This document shows, in pieces, positions 11,445 through 22,277 of a stretch of DNA of 64,000 nucleotides; position 1 is the first letter of the stretch; each line of letters begins with the position of its first letter. Below the pieces are notes generated by a model. The model saw nothing but the letters and a program-made list of their open reading frames with translations, had not been told where the DNA came from and did not search any database. This DNA is from Arctopsyche grandis (lineage: Eukaryota; Arthropoda; Insecta; Trichoptera; Hydropsychidae). Where the stretch lies: contig NC_135365.1 of assembly GCF_051622035.1 (NCBI RefSeq), forward strand, positions 24,242,001 through 24,306,000, written 5' to 3'. The position numbers were made by a program, and so were the translations under genes.

Positions 11445-12431
11445 TGTAGGCGGGGTACGATGTGTTGACCGTATCCCGGCCTAACGAAACACTGTTGTGT
11501 GGTTCAAAGATGGGGTCACCAATGTAGGCGGGGTAGCGATGTGTTGACAGCGCTGTTGGATGATCAGAAGGTTGCGTAGATCACGTCGGAGTAGTACCAA
11601 TGTAGGCGGGTTACATGTGTGTTGACCGTATCCCGGCCTAACGAAACACTGTTGTGCTAGTTTTATAAAGTTTTATTGTTTGCCTATGGTTGTACAAGGG
11701 TATGGTATTTGTGGGCAAAAGTATGTCGTTCAGCGGTCTCTGGATATGGTAGAGTGTCGCTGGCTCAGCATTCAGCTATGTACGGAAGGTCTCTGGATAC
11801 GGCAGTGTGTTGCTGGCTCGTCCGGCTGGTTGATCTTCCAAGTCCGCGTAGTGTAGTGGTGGCTGGTCAGGAGCTGTATGTTGACTGGTCTGCTGCTGTG
11901 TGTCGACGCTTGCTGCTGTGGGTCGACTGGTCTGGTGCTGTGTGTCGACGCTTGCTGCTGTGGGTCGACTGGCGTTGTTTGGGTTGTACCTCCTTTTATA
12001 GTGTTTTTGGAATGCTTGGTGGAAGTGGTTATTGACGCGTACGAAAGGAATTTTGTTTTCGTCGAGGCGTCGAATTTTCTGGAATGCTTGATGGAAGTGG
12101 TTATTGACGCGTACGAGAGGAATTTTGTTTTCGTCGAGGCGTCGAATTTTCTGGAATGCTTGATGGAAGTGGTTATTGACGCGTACGAGAGGAATTTTGT
12201 TTTCGTCGAGGCGTCGAATTTTCTGGAATGCTTGGCGCCTTTCCGCTCGATGTATTTTAATGGTGGCGGCGTGTTTCGACCGTTTTGGTTCCACTCGACT
12301 GGTAGGGGCGTTCCGCCTGAGTTTAATATAATGACTGCAGGTGCATGTCGTCTGGATTTCGGGAATGTAGTTTGTTGTTGCGGAATATTCTCGAAGGTTT
12401 CGATGACGATGACGACGACGAGATTCCTACA
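11445..12431 (-). repeat. Left (3') LTR of the non-autonomous element
   Basis: 987 bp. It holds three related copies of a TGTAGGCGGG...TGTTGACCG terminus within its first 200 bp and an internal copy of the primer-binding-like GGGGTCACCA. It also holds about two copies of a 40-odd-bp TGTGTCGACGCTTG repeat and three 72-bp repeats. Confidence 0.85.
12009..12224. repeat. Three tandem 72-bp repeats within the LTR
   Basis: The unit starts GGAATGCTTG(G/A)TGG and includes GTTATTGACGCGTACGA and TCGTCGAGGCGTCGAA. The three copies are nearly identical. The 72-bp period is 24 codons, which keeps open frames alive on both strands. The same array is present at about 14517-14732 in the right LTR. Confidence 0.9.
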
Positions 12432-12860
12432 TGGCTCTCCGGTGAGTGTTAACGATGTGTGTGATTTTGTGGGAATCTTGATGTGTTGGAGTCTATTGAC
12501 TCGATGGCGTCGTTGTTTGTCCGGTTGTGCTGGAGAAAGTTGTCTCGACAGCGGGTCTTGTGTTGCATGCCGGTCCAAGTCTTGTTCTCTACCAGGTTGC
12601 TTATTTTGGGCGAGCTGCGTTGGTAGTGAAGGTTTGCGATGGCTTGGATGGTGCTGTTGTGCAGGCTGCTGTGTTCTGCGTGGAGTCATTCGCGTGACTG
12701 TTTTGCTGGTGGTTGTGCTGGAGAAAGTTGTCTCAACAGCGGGTCTTGCGTTGCGTACCAGTCCGAGTTGTTCTTTTCTACCATGTTGCTTATTCTGTCT
12801 AGGCTACGTTGATAGTCAAGGTTGGTGGTCTGGACGGTGTTGTTGTGCAGGCGTTTTGCT

Positions 12861-13285
12861 GGTTGTGCTGGAGTTAGTTGTCTCGGCAGCGGGTCTTGCG
12901 TGAAGAACGTTGTTTGACGAAGTGCGTTGAGTGCTGGTCTTCGTTGGTTGTGCTGGAGTTAGTTGTCTCGGCAGCGGGTCTTGCGTGAAGAACGTTGGTT
13001 GACGAAGTGCGTTGAGTGCTGGTCTTCGTTGGTTGTGCTGGAGTTAGTTGTCTCGACAGCGGATCTTGCGTGAAGAACGTTGGTTGACGAAGTGCGTTGA
13101 GTGCTGGTCTTCGTTGGTTGTGCTGGAGTTAGTTGTCTCGGCAGCGGGTCTTGCGTGAAGAACGTTGGTTGAAGAAGTGCGTTGAGTGCTGGTCTTCGTT
13201 GGTTGTGCTGGAGTTAGTTGTCTCGACAGCGGGTCTCGTTTTGCGTACCAGTCCGAGTTGTTCTTTTCTACCATGTTGCTTATTC
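12861..13285. repeat. 85-bp minisatellite in the element interior
   Basis: Units start at 12861, 12946, 13031 and 13116, with a diverged one at 13201. The core is GGTTGTGCTGGAGTTAGTTG followed by GCGGGTCTTGCGTGAAG. Related single units flank the array at about 12520-12760 and 13350-13450. Confidence 0.85.
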
Positions 13286-13516
13286 TGTCTAGGCTACGTT
13301 GATAGTCAAGGTTGGTGGTCTGGACGATGTTGTTGTGCAGGCGTTTTGCTGATTGTGCTGGAGTTAGTTGTCTCGACAGCGGCTGTGTTGTGTTGGAGCT
13401 AGTTGGCTCAGTGGCGATTTGTTTCGCCGGTTGTGCTGGAGTGTGTTGACTCAACAGCGGGTTGTGTTGGTAGCTGGTCCATATGTACTTTCACACCATG
13501 TTACTGTTGCTTTGTA

Positions 13517-13765
13517 GGCTGCGCTGTGGGCTGCTATGTAGGCTGCGATGTGGGCTGCTATGTAGGCTGCGATGTGGGCTGCTATGTAGGCTGCGATGTG
13601 GGCTGCTATGTAGGCTGCGATGTGGGCTGCTATGTAGGCTGCGCTGTGGGCTGCTATGTAGGCTGCGATGTGGGCTGCTATGTAGGCTGCGATGTGGGCT
13701 GCTATGTAGGCTGCGATGTGGGCTGCTATGTAGGCTGCGATGTGGGCTGCTATGTAGGCTGCGCT
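13517..13765. repeat. 24-bp minisatellite, about ten copies
   Basis: The unit is GGCTGCGATGTGGGCTGCTA plus TGTA, with single G(C/A)TGT variants. Looser derivatives continue to about 13930. Being eight codons long, it gives long low-complexity frames on both strands (for example GCDVGCYV repeats). Confidence 0.9.
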
Positions 13766-13952
13766 GTTGACTGCTGTCGTGGCGGCTGTTGGTTGTTGTG
13801 GAGGCTGCACTGTGGGCTGCCGTGTTGACTGCGCTGTTGACAGCTATGAAGGCTGCGATGTAGGCTGCTATGTAGGCTGCGCTGTGGGCTGCGATGTTGA
13901 CTGCGCTGTTGACTGCTATGAAGGCTGCGTAGTTCAAAGATGGGGTCACCAA

Positions 13953-14939
13953 TGTAGGCGGGGTACGATGTGTTGACCGTATCCCGGCCTAACGAAACAC
14001 TGTTGTGTGGTTCAAAGATGGGGTCACCAATGTAGGCGGGGTAGCGATGTGTTGACAGCGCTGTTGGATGATCAGAAGGTTGCGTAGATCACGTCGGAGT
14101 AGTACCAATGTAGGCGGGTTACATGTGTGTTGACCGTATCCCGGCCTAACGAAACACTGTTGTGCTAGTTTTATAAAGTTTTATTGTTTGCCTATGGTTG
14201 TACAAAGGTATGGTATTTGTGGGCAAAAGTATGTCGTTCAGCGGTCTCTGGATATGGTAGAGTGTCGCTGGCTCAGCATTCAGCTATGTACGGAAGGTCT
14301 CTGGATACGGCAGTGTGTTGCTGGCTCGTCCGGCTGGTTGATCTTCCAAGTCCGCGTAGTGTAGTGGTGGCTGGTCAGGAGCTGTATGTTGACTGGTCTG
14401 CTGCTGTGTGTCGACGCTTGCTGCTGTGGGTCGACTGGTCTGGTGCTGTGTGTCGACGCTTGCTGCTGTGGGTCGACTGGCGTTGTTTGGGTTGTACCTC
14501 CTTTTATAGTGTTTTTGGAATGCTTGGTGGAAGTGGTTATTGACGCGTACGAAAGGAATTTTGTTTTCGTCGAGGCGTCGAATTTTCTGGAATGCTTGAT
14601 GGAAGTGGTTATTGACGCGTACGAGAGGAATTTTGTTTTCGTCGAGGCGTCGAATTTTCTGGAATGCTTGATGGAAGTGGTTATTGACGCGTACGAGAGG
14701 AATTTTGTTTTCGTCGAGGCGTCGAATTTTCTGGAATGCTTGGCGCCTTTCCGCTCGATGTATTTTAATGGTGGCGGCGTGTTTCGACCGTTTTGGTTCC
14801 ACTCGACTGGTAGGGGCGTTCCGCCTGAGTTTAATATAATGACTGCAGGTGCATGTCGTCTGGGTTTCGGGAATGTAGTTTGTTGTTGCGGAATATTCTC
14901 GAAGGTTTCGATGACGATGACGACGACGAGATTCCTACA
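13953..14939 (-). repeat. Right (5') LTR of the non-autonomous element
   Basis: 987 bp, the same length as the left LTR. Differences noticed are one base in the TGTACAA(G/A)GGTATGG region and one in GTCTGG(A/G)TTTCGGG. The primer-binding-like site abuts its left end. Confidence 0.85.
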
Positions 14940-15364
14940 TTACGTATACTAAAAAGAGCCGCCGAGTAGTTGCAATCGGATTAGCCCGAGTAGCATCCCA
15001 GGGACTATGTGACCGCTATAATTGGTTTCGGGGATTATCGGCAAACTAAGTGCTGTCGGCTAAACAATGAATGCGGCGATAGCGGTACTCTGTCGCATTC
15101 CCATGGAGTTCTCAGAAGTGACCCATACCGTGGGTCTGAGTGTCGTGGGAATACAAATCCGAGTATGTGACATAACAATAGGTAAACAAATCGGAAGTCG
15201 AAGATGTCCTGAAAGACCTATCCCTTATAAGGCGATATCAAGACATTCTGGACTGAACACTGCCAGTGTGTGTATCTTCTTAATCATCAATAAATACTGT
15301 GACTGGCCTTTTACTTGGATCCTCCACCCACCCCTACGCAACAGTATTTTACAAAGTAGATAAA

Positions 15365-15943
15365 TACATCAAATTAATATCCACAGAGACATCTATGGTC
15401 AAATTAATAAATTTGTAGCATTTTAAACTAGCCATTTAAAATTCAGTAAATACCCCTACGCTACAAACGATTGCAAACCAAGCGGGCGCATGCTCATTTC
15501 ACACTTTCGTCTCGGCTTTTGCTATTTTAAACTTGCCAGAAAGATCCAACTCAATTTTAAGAATTGCCAATCATCAATGTACATCGAAATGTCATCTGCG
15601 CAACCCCATGAATGTCTTCGTACATGCTGAAATTCAAACAGTAAAAATTCAATCGAAATGAGCATGCAGCCGGGTGGATTGCAATCATTTGCAGCAAACC
15701 CAATGAATACATATCAATTAGCATCCACAAACATTCAAATTTGTAAATTTGAATGTTTGTGGGTAAGGTTGCCAATTTGTTGGAACCGTTTCAATGAAAA
15801 TCAGATAAATTGGCAAACTCTGATAAGAAACGATTGATCTCGAGTCACAAATCCAAAGTCTGGCCAGCAGAAATCAGTGGGATTTGAACCTGTGACCACT
15901 CTGTTCAAAGCATTAAATGCTAACCACTAGTATATTCTGCTGA
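15365..15943 (-). mobile_element. tRNA-derived SINE (family B) with a nested foldback
   Basis: On the minus strand the head has an A box (ACTAGTGGTTAGC) and a B box (GGTTCAAATCCC). Then comes the shared SINE body CAGAGTTTGCCAATTTATC and the tail block ending near 15365. It matches the + copy at 27352-27715. Between about 15470 and 15735 it carries an insert with inverted ends (CTACAAACGATTGCAAACC against GCTGCAAATGATTGCAATCC), absent from the other copy. Confidence 0.7.
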
Positions 15944-16594
15944 AATGTGAAAAACCAACGAATTTGTATTACTGATATTTTTAAACACCAAAATTATTAT
16001 ACAAATATGTTGTGCAAATTTTTATGTGTTTGTTTGGCCTGTGTGTATAAACAGAAAGTCACTAATGAATTTACCCAAAATTTTTCTTTCAGTGGTCGAT
16101 TTATAAAGAGTGTTCGTTTGTTTACATGTTCTTGAGAGTTGTATGAAAAGACAATATTACTGACATATATTTATTCTCAAATGTAATGATATTATAAATT
16201 CACATCAATCAACCATAATATGGTATAATTATACACATACCTACATAAACATCGATACACATATATATTTAATAAAACAATAAGATCATTTCGGAAAATT
16301 TCTATATTGTACAATAAAATTTGTACACACACACACAATCATATAGATTGAAAGAAGATAGTTTCAGAATAGTTGTAAGAATATAATAAATCTTTGTTAT
16401 CAAGTGCAAACATTCATATACATATTTGAATATAATATAACACACAAATGACTAGAATCGTCTGCAACAAAAGTTACAATGAGATCTTACATTTTTGTAA
16501 GTTTAATTAAATATTTTTCAACAACAATACATGGATAAATTCAATAATACATTCAACGCTTACGTACATATATAATTTGGTTTTCGAATGAATT
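15944..16594. other. 3' flank of the zinc-finger gene
   Basis: AT-rich sequence with AATAAA-like signals and short microsatellites. It probably contains the 3' UTR of the zinc-finger gene. No other gene is recognised. Confidence 0.5.
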
Positions 16595-18278
16595 TCACTT
16601 GTGAATATTCTTGTGTCTGGTCAACGTTTCTTTTTGTACGAATCTCTGATTGCAAATCTCACATTTGTATGGTCTTTCTCCGGTGTGGCATCTCATATGT
16701 CTATTCAAATGGTATATGTTGAGGAATGCTTTGGAGCAAACGTCACATTTGTGAGATCTTTTCCGAGTGTGGTTCACCACGTGTCTATTCAACTTGTACA
16801 TGTTGAGAAACACCTTCGAACAATTCTCACACCTGTACTGCTGCACCTCTCCCGAGTGAACATCTTCGTCGTCAGTCAACTTGCTCTTTTCCAAATACTT
16901 TCCAGGATTCACTTCACTTGCATGGGGTTTTGTCCTGTTGTGACTCTTCATGTGTCTGTTCAAGTGGTGCGCTGTGAGAAAAGCCTTCGAGCACATCTTA
17001 CACTTGTGCGGTCTGACTCCGGTGTGACCCTGCATGTGTCTGTTTAGATTGTAAGAAGTCAGGAACGCTTTTAAACATATATCACACTTGTGCGGTCTCT
17101 CCCCCGTGTGACTCAGTTTGTGTCGAATCAACTTGTACTTGTTGATGAACTCTTTCGAGCACACTTCGCACTTGTGAAGATTCTCTCTCGTATGAATCTT
17201 CATGTGTTCATTCAAGGCTACTTTATAAGAAAACAGCCTGGAGCAAACCTCGCATTTGTGCGATCTTTCTTTAGTATGAACAATCATGTGTCTGGTGAAA
17301 TTTTCTTTAAGTAAAAATGCTTTCAAACAAATTAAACACTTGTACGGTTTATTTCCAGTATGACTCTGTGCATGTCTGTTTAAGCTGTATATGTTAACGA
17401 AAGCTTTTGAACATACGTCACACTTGTGCGGCTTAACTCCGGAGTGACTATTGATGTGTCTCTTCAAATTTTGCATATAGGAGAATCCTTTCGTACAAAT
17501 TTTGCATTTGTACAGTTTATTTCCGGTGTGGATTTCCACGTGCTTTTTCAGATATCTTTTTAATGAGAAAGCCTTGTTGCAAAATTCGCATACATATGCT
17601 TTTACCACATTAGGAGTTTGTGTGATGTTGTTATTATTTGTTTTTAGATCGACCTGTACCGTTGTAACAATGCAATTGTATGATATGTTTTCAACGTGTA
17701 ATACTATGTGACTTATTAAAAGTTGTTTCTCGGCGAATGCTTCCCCACAATAATCGCATTCGAAATGAATCCGTGTCTTTTCCAAAGAATGCTGAAATTG
17801 CACCAAATTATCAAAACTTTGAGTGTAATTATCGGAGAGTATATCAGTACCTTCCTGAAAAACAAATGGCCAAATATTGTATAAATAATATACAATAAAT
17901 TGTATAAAAATAATATAATTACACCACACTTTCATATATTACCTTTATTTTATTGTCCTTCAACTTTGCATACCACGATAGCTGGTATGAATTTATTTTT
18001 TTATCTTCATCGCTGAAACTTTCATTGTCGAACTCTATTTTGATTTCAGTACTTTCTTGGATATTGATTTCTTCTCGTTTTAACAAGTGTGATATCTCCC
18101 AAGATTCAGGTCTCTCATCTTCCAAAGAACTGGGTTGATCAACGACATCATTCAAATCGCTGGATTGCAAGTCACTTTCATCAAGGAAATTATAGAAAGA
18201 CGTAGAGGTACTATAACTATCATTTTTCCAAATTTTTTCATCCATTTCCATCGGAATATTATCAGCTTGTTGGCACAT
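16595..18278 (-). CDS. C2H2 zinc-finger protein, 12 fingers
   Basis: Two exons, 18278-17943 and 17854-16595, join in phase 0 through a GT-AG intron and give 531 aa. The first exon (112 aa, starting MCQQADNIPMEMDE) is acidic, serine-rich and lacks a recognisable ZAD or BTB domain. The second carries twelve CxxC...HxxxH fingers, from FECDYCGEAFAEK to YKCEICNQRFVQK. Eleven of them form two arrays, separated by a spacer of about 30 residues after the ninth finger. Linkers are of the TGERPHKC kind, typical of DNA-binding transcription factors. Fingers share the SKAFLNIY-type core, suggesting expansion within the gene. It is likely a nuclear regulator, but targets and orthologue cannot be named. 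The open frame has no defects. Confidence 0.9.
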
Positions 18279-18464
18279 CTTTTAAATTAGGTGAATAAAT
18301 CTAGTGGCGCTAGATATGGCGGACAATACAAATATTTATATGTTTTACATCTGAAAAAATAAATTACCAAATCAATAATTTTTTAAATAATTATTAAATT
18401 AAAAAAAATTAAAAAAAACGTCAAATTTCTATAAATAAAAATTATTTAATCAAATTTCATTTTT

Positions 18465-18560
18465 TCAGTGTCAAATAGATCACCTCGATGCTTTTACGTG
18501 ACGTCAGTTTCAGATGTCAACCAACACATTCCAACAAGTGCTTTGACTGTCAAAATTCAA
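18465..18560 (-). promoter_or_regulatory. GTCAAA/TTTGAC motifs and a CRE-like site upstream of the zinc-finger gene
   Basis: GTGTCAAAT, ATGTCAAC and TTTGACTGTCAAAATT occur 190-290 bases upstream of the ATG, with ACGTGACGTCAG between them (CRE/ATF-like). They resemble the cluster at the HARBI1-like gene. The regulatory role is inferred. Confidence 0.35.
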
Positions 18561-19004
18561 AGTTGCCAACTTAAAGCTATCTAGGGTGTTAATTTATCCA
18601 ATTTTCTTTAGTAAATTCGATATTTTTTACTCAAATTTTACATTTTTCTGAAATCTAGATTTTTGTGAACTATTTTATAGTTTTTTTGTGGGGTAAACAG
18701 TTTATTTGTCAATTTGGCAGTTTTTAAATTGATTTTAGTTCTTTTCTGATAAAAACCTGGAAATTATGGTAAACACCAAGAATAGCTTCGCCTGGCATGT
18801 GAGGTATCTTTATTGCATAATTCTCTGCAATTACCGTCAGAAATTTATTACTTTATTATTTTATTTTATTATACAACATCAATTAATCAAGCACACTCGT
18901 CTAACAGATTGCTCCAAAGCGACGAGTGTGCTAAAAATATTAAGAAAGGACAAAAGGAAAAAATACAAAAATACAAATTAAATAAAGAAAAATAATTAAA
19001 TATA

Positions 19005-19264
19005 CTAACTCGACCTTTCTAAATGGTCGCGACTTCCGTAACTTAGGAAGTGGTGCAGAGAATGAAGAGAGATGTGACAAATGTCAATGGCACCATCCAG
19101 TGAATTTAAGAAACGGAGGCCACGAGGAATGGGAGAATAACTAAAAGCCACAGTTCTAGCCAGAGGAGTGTGAAAAAGGGGACGATGGCGGGTCCATATC
19201 ACATTCTCCGGAGCATGAAGGCCCAGCTCAGCCAGGATAGACGGACAGGAGATATAGCCTTTAA
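19005..19264 (-). pseudogene. LINE ORF2 C-terminal part, 3' of the piggyBac insertion
   Basis: The frame reads GYISCPSILAELG, then RPLFHTPLARTVAFSYSPIP, RGLRFLNSLDGAIDI, and ends at 19005. It continues the reading frame of the piece at 21586-22019 when the piggyBac and one TTAA are removed, so the LINE was open at this point when piggyBac landed. Confidence 0.65.
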
Positions 19265-21585
19265 CCTTTCCCTTACGGTGCTAAAAAATTACGCGTGCAG
19301 CGGTGATGTCGACTCAGTCGTTCTAGAAATTCGTGATTTTAAAGTCTGATAAATATGAATATTTAACCATTTTTCCTTCTATTCATGACTATAGTAATAG
19401 TCCGTATCTATATAAATTAATATATATGTATCAATATTGGTAATATACTGCTAAAAACGATCTAAAAAGCATGAAATTGAAGACGCGTGAACGACAATCC
19501 CAGAAGGCCGCCCATCTCCAAGTGAGGACGAACACTAGGCCCCCACTCCGCGACTCGCTGATCAGAAATCACGCCACATCCGCCAGAATTACGCGATGAT
19601 TCAAAACCTATGCGTAAAAATATATTCAATTTTTTCATCAAATAAAATAAAATATGTTTATATGTACTTTTCATGTATTTATTTTCACAATAATAATTTT
19701 AATACACAAATACATAAATTTATAAAAAAAAAAATGAGAAGTAAACGTAAATAAAAAAAATACAATATTGGGCATAGCTAATTCCAAACTAAGTTCTCTA
19801 ATAAATAATTTTCGTCGACTTCTGTTATTCGCCTTCCATTCTGGATATTTCTGCGCCCATAGCAAATATGCATTTAGCGCAGCTATATCCAGCATCTCCA
19901 TAAAAACATTTTATCGCCGGTATCTACTGCACCTTTTGTTTTATTATAAAACATTATTATTTCCGGCTTCTTTTCTTCATGACTACTCACTTCACTGTCA
20001 TGAAATTGAGTAGACAATAGCAAAACTGCTTTATTTTTTTTTGGCACATACGAAACTAATGTCTTGGTTGATGTAAAACCAAACAAGCTACTGTGTAAAA
20101 GTCTATGTTTCGATGGTAAAAATTCTTTAGGAATTTCCCGTTTATTTTTACGTAGGGTACCAGTTAGAGTTAGCCCTTTATCTAAAAGGTTATCAGCTAA
20201 TGCCACCGAAGTAAAAAAGTTGTCCGTTGTTACACCTCTATTGGTGCCATATTGCGGTTGAACTTAATCCATCACTACACGATTCCCTTGATTTATCTCT
20301 CGGCAATTATTAACCATACCTGTATAAACCTGTATATTTAATATATATGCTGTTGAAGAGTCAGCCGATACCCACATTTTTATTCCATATCTACCGGGTT
20401 TCGACTTCATATACACGCGGAATGGGCAATTGCCTCTATAGGTAGCCAAACGTTCATCCACAGTAATGTTGCAACTTGGAGAATTATTACGTTTACATTC
20501 TTCTACAAATTTATTAAAAATTGTCCTGATAGGTTCTAATTTATCAGACGACACGTGTATTCTTTCTTGTCTGGTTTCTTTGTCGTCAAAACGAATTTGA
20601 CTGAATATTGTGATGAACCTATCCCGAGACATAGATGCCGTAAAAAATGGTTGGCAAAAAGCGCTGTCATTAGTCCACAATTCATTTAAGCTTAATTTTC
20701 GGGTCCTATTTCTGCCAGACGCAAGCATTATTCCAATGAATGCAAGCAATTCTTCTGCCAATATCGGCTCGATAATTTTCGTGGATGTACGATGTAACTG
20801 ACGATTCGTTTGTTCACATATTTCTCTCACCATATTTGAATTTATAAACAAAGAGAACATTTCTCTAATAGTATTTACAGTAGTGCTACCATTTATAAGT
20901 CCTGAATTTTCGGTAACAATATTGCACTCTCTACGTCTTGAGGATGATGGTGGTAATTAATTCCATTGAAATCCATGATTCGATGTATACACTTCTTCGT
21001 CTTCATTTTCACTGGCCTCTAATTCCGAATCTGTATCTTCCATATCTTCAATAAAATCTTCCGTATCAGTAAAATTATCATTTATTTCAAAATCGAGATC
21101 GCTATCATATTCCTCTTCATTCATCAAATTTCTTTCAGCCATTTTTTTCAAAAATTAAAATTGTCTTTGAAAATATAAATATAATATACAATGTAGCATA
21201 GCAAATTAAAAAAAAAAATAACATTAAATAATTATTACCGTATTTACAATATAATAATCAAGAAACACAAATAAAGTGCTGGTCCACACGGTACAAAAAA
21301 GCTCCGAAACGAAAAAAACAACACGCGCGCACCGAGAACGGGACACGACTGAAGGAAAAAACGTAATAACACACACTGCATTTGCGCATTATGCCCGATT
21401 CTTCGATAAAATATTTTTTTCTGTTGCGTCAGATAAATACGTGTATATTATAATAATTCTATCTAATACATTAATGTATTGCTGAGGAATACCCAAAATA
21501 TGAACTCTGTATTTAGTATATTTAAAGAGATATTCATACAATTAGAGTAAATGTCGACTATGTTTCTATCACCGGTAAGGAAAGG
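19265..21585 (-). mobile_element. Decayed piggyBac element
   Basis: It is flanked by TTAA at 19261-19264 and 21586-21589. Ends are CCTTTCCCTTACGG on the left and CCGGTAAGGAAAGG on the right, imperfect inverted repeats starting CCTTTCC. It contains one piggyBac transposase pseudogene and is 2321 bp long, usual for the superfamily. Confidence 0.9.
19671..21151 (-). pseudogene. piggyBac transposase pseudogene (DDE_Tnp_1_7)
   Basis: The minus-strand frame opens MKKMAERNLMNEEEYDSDLD with an acidic N-terminus. It then has EELLAFIGIMLASGRNR, SCNITVDERLATYRGNCPFR with SKPGRYGIKMW, a GTNRGVTTDNFFTS block and YNKTKGAVDTGDKM. All are landmark piggyBac blocks with the expected Asp residues. In-frame stops fall at about 20955 and 20264 (after NRVVMD). 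After GDKMFLWR the expected conserved block is missing and the frame shifts by one, resuming as MLDIAALNAYLLWAQKYPEW. The terminal cysteine-rich domain is not visible. It cannot make a full transposase. Confidence 0.85.
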
Positions 21586-21589
21586 TTAA

Positions 21590-22065
21590 ATATGGAAAAC
21601 AAGAACTTAATGAGGGCAGCACTCCTCCTGTGGTCAAGAGAAGTGTAGCCGACCATACCCATGACGAATTGTGAAGGAAATAAGTATGGGTAAATCCCAT
21701 ATTGCTCCTTATAAAGCAGTCGAATAAATCGTCTTTGGATAAATTCAAGTTTCATAGATAGAGATTTAGTGTAAGGATTCCAGATCATAGAGGCGTATTC
21801 CAAGATACTCCTAGCTAGAGCATTGTACAGCAATCTCAAAACAGCGGGATTATGGTAGTGTCGAGAATTACGAAAGACAAACCCAAGCATTCGTGAGGCA
21901 GAGCAACACACAGAGTCAATATGATCAGAGAAATTTAGGTCACTTTGGAATGCAACCCCAAGATATAAGAAATACTTCAAACACATTGTTGGAGGGACGA
22001 AATGAATTTCTAAAAACAAATTCTTGCAAGTACGTTGTAAATAGTCCGCGACTTGTGCCGAATTG
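21590..22065 (-). pseudogene. LINE reverse-transcriptase C-terminal part
   Basis: The frame reads YLGVAFQSDLNFSDHIDSV, ASRMLGFVFRNSR, LLYNALARSILEYASMIWNP and EFIQRRFIRLLYKEQYG. This is the region just after the reverse-transcriptase core of Jockey-like LINEs. The left edge is cut by piggyBac at TTAA and the other side by a MITE. Confidence 0.75.
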
Positions 22066-22277
22066 AGGTCTATTCATACCTATCTGGCACGACCTGCAGG
22101 TGTCATGCAAGTGCGGATAGTATTCTTTGGTACATTCTATATGGACGCGCATGAATGCGTAAATGCGCATGCGCGAATGGAGTATGAATACGTCCATATA
22201 GTGTACCAAAGAATACTATCCGAACTTGTATGAAACCTACAGGATACGGGTCGTGCTGGATAGGTATAAACAGACCT
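22066..22277. mobile_element. Palindromic MITE, Harbinger-type (copy 3)
   Basis: A 212-bp foldback with AGGTCTATTCATACC and GGTATAAACAGACCT ends, flanked by TTG at 22063-22065 and 22278-22280. It lies in the LINE sequence. Confidence 0.85.

Larger units (their letters stand above)
11445..14939 (-). mobile_element. Non-autonomous LTR retrotransposon full of minisatellites
   Basis: Two 987-bp direct repeats (11445-12431 and 13953-14939) begin TGTAGGCGGGG and end GATTCCTACA. They enclose a 1521-bp interior. The target duplication is TTAC (11441-11444 and 14940-14943), generated within the family-1 LTR. On the minus strand a primer-binding-like TGGTGACCCC directly follows the LTR ending in CCGCCTACA, with the site at about 13940-13951. 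The interior has no gag or pol, only tandem repeats, so it resembles a large TRIM/LARD mobilised in trans. I saw only about two base differences between the LTRs, so insertion is recent. Long open frames on both strands result from the repeats and are not called as genes. Confidence 0.85.
11439..15343 (+). mobile_element. Family-1 LTR split by a nested LTR element
   Basis: The outer element starts TGTTAC at 11439-11444 and resumes after the nested element as GTATACTAAAAAGAGCC at 14944. It ends CTACGCAACA at 15343. Joined, it is about 406 bp, close to the related copies of 412 and 423 bp. Its own target duplication is GTAT (11435-11438 and 15344-15347). No internal retrotransposon genes accompany it, so it was a solo LTR before the second insertion. 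Confidence 0.85.

Noticed and set aside
11878-12903. 341-codon open frame (+) and 305-codon open frame (-, 11772-12689) as genes
   Set aside because: Both run through LTR and tandem repeats, cross the LTR boundary, are of low complexity and overlap each other. They are explained by repeat periods divisible by three.
12861-13765. CRISPR array
   Set aside because: Units are contiguous with no unique spacers, and the setting is a eukaryotic retroelement.
13451-13828. Cys-rich or Ala-rich repeat proteins in the 24-bp array
   Set aside because: Translations of a simple minisatellite in several frames with no start context.
11434-15347. A complete autonomous LTR retrotransposon
   Set aside because: No protease, reverse transcriptase or integrase motif appears in any frame of the interior.
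16601-17314. Plus-strand open frames opposite the zinc-finger exon
   Set aside because: Shadow frames created by the repeated finger codons on the minus strand.
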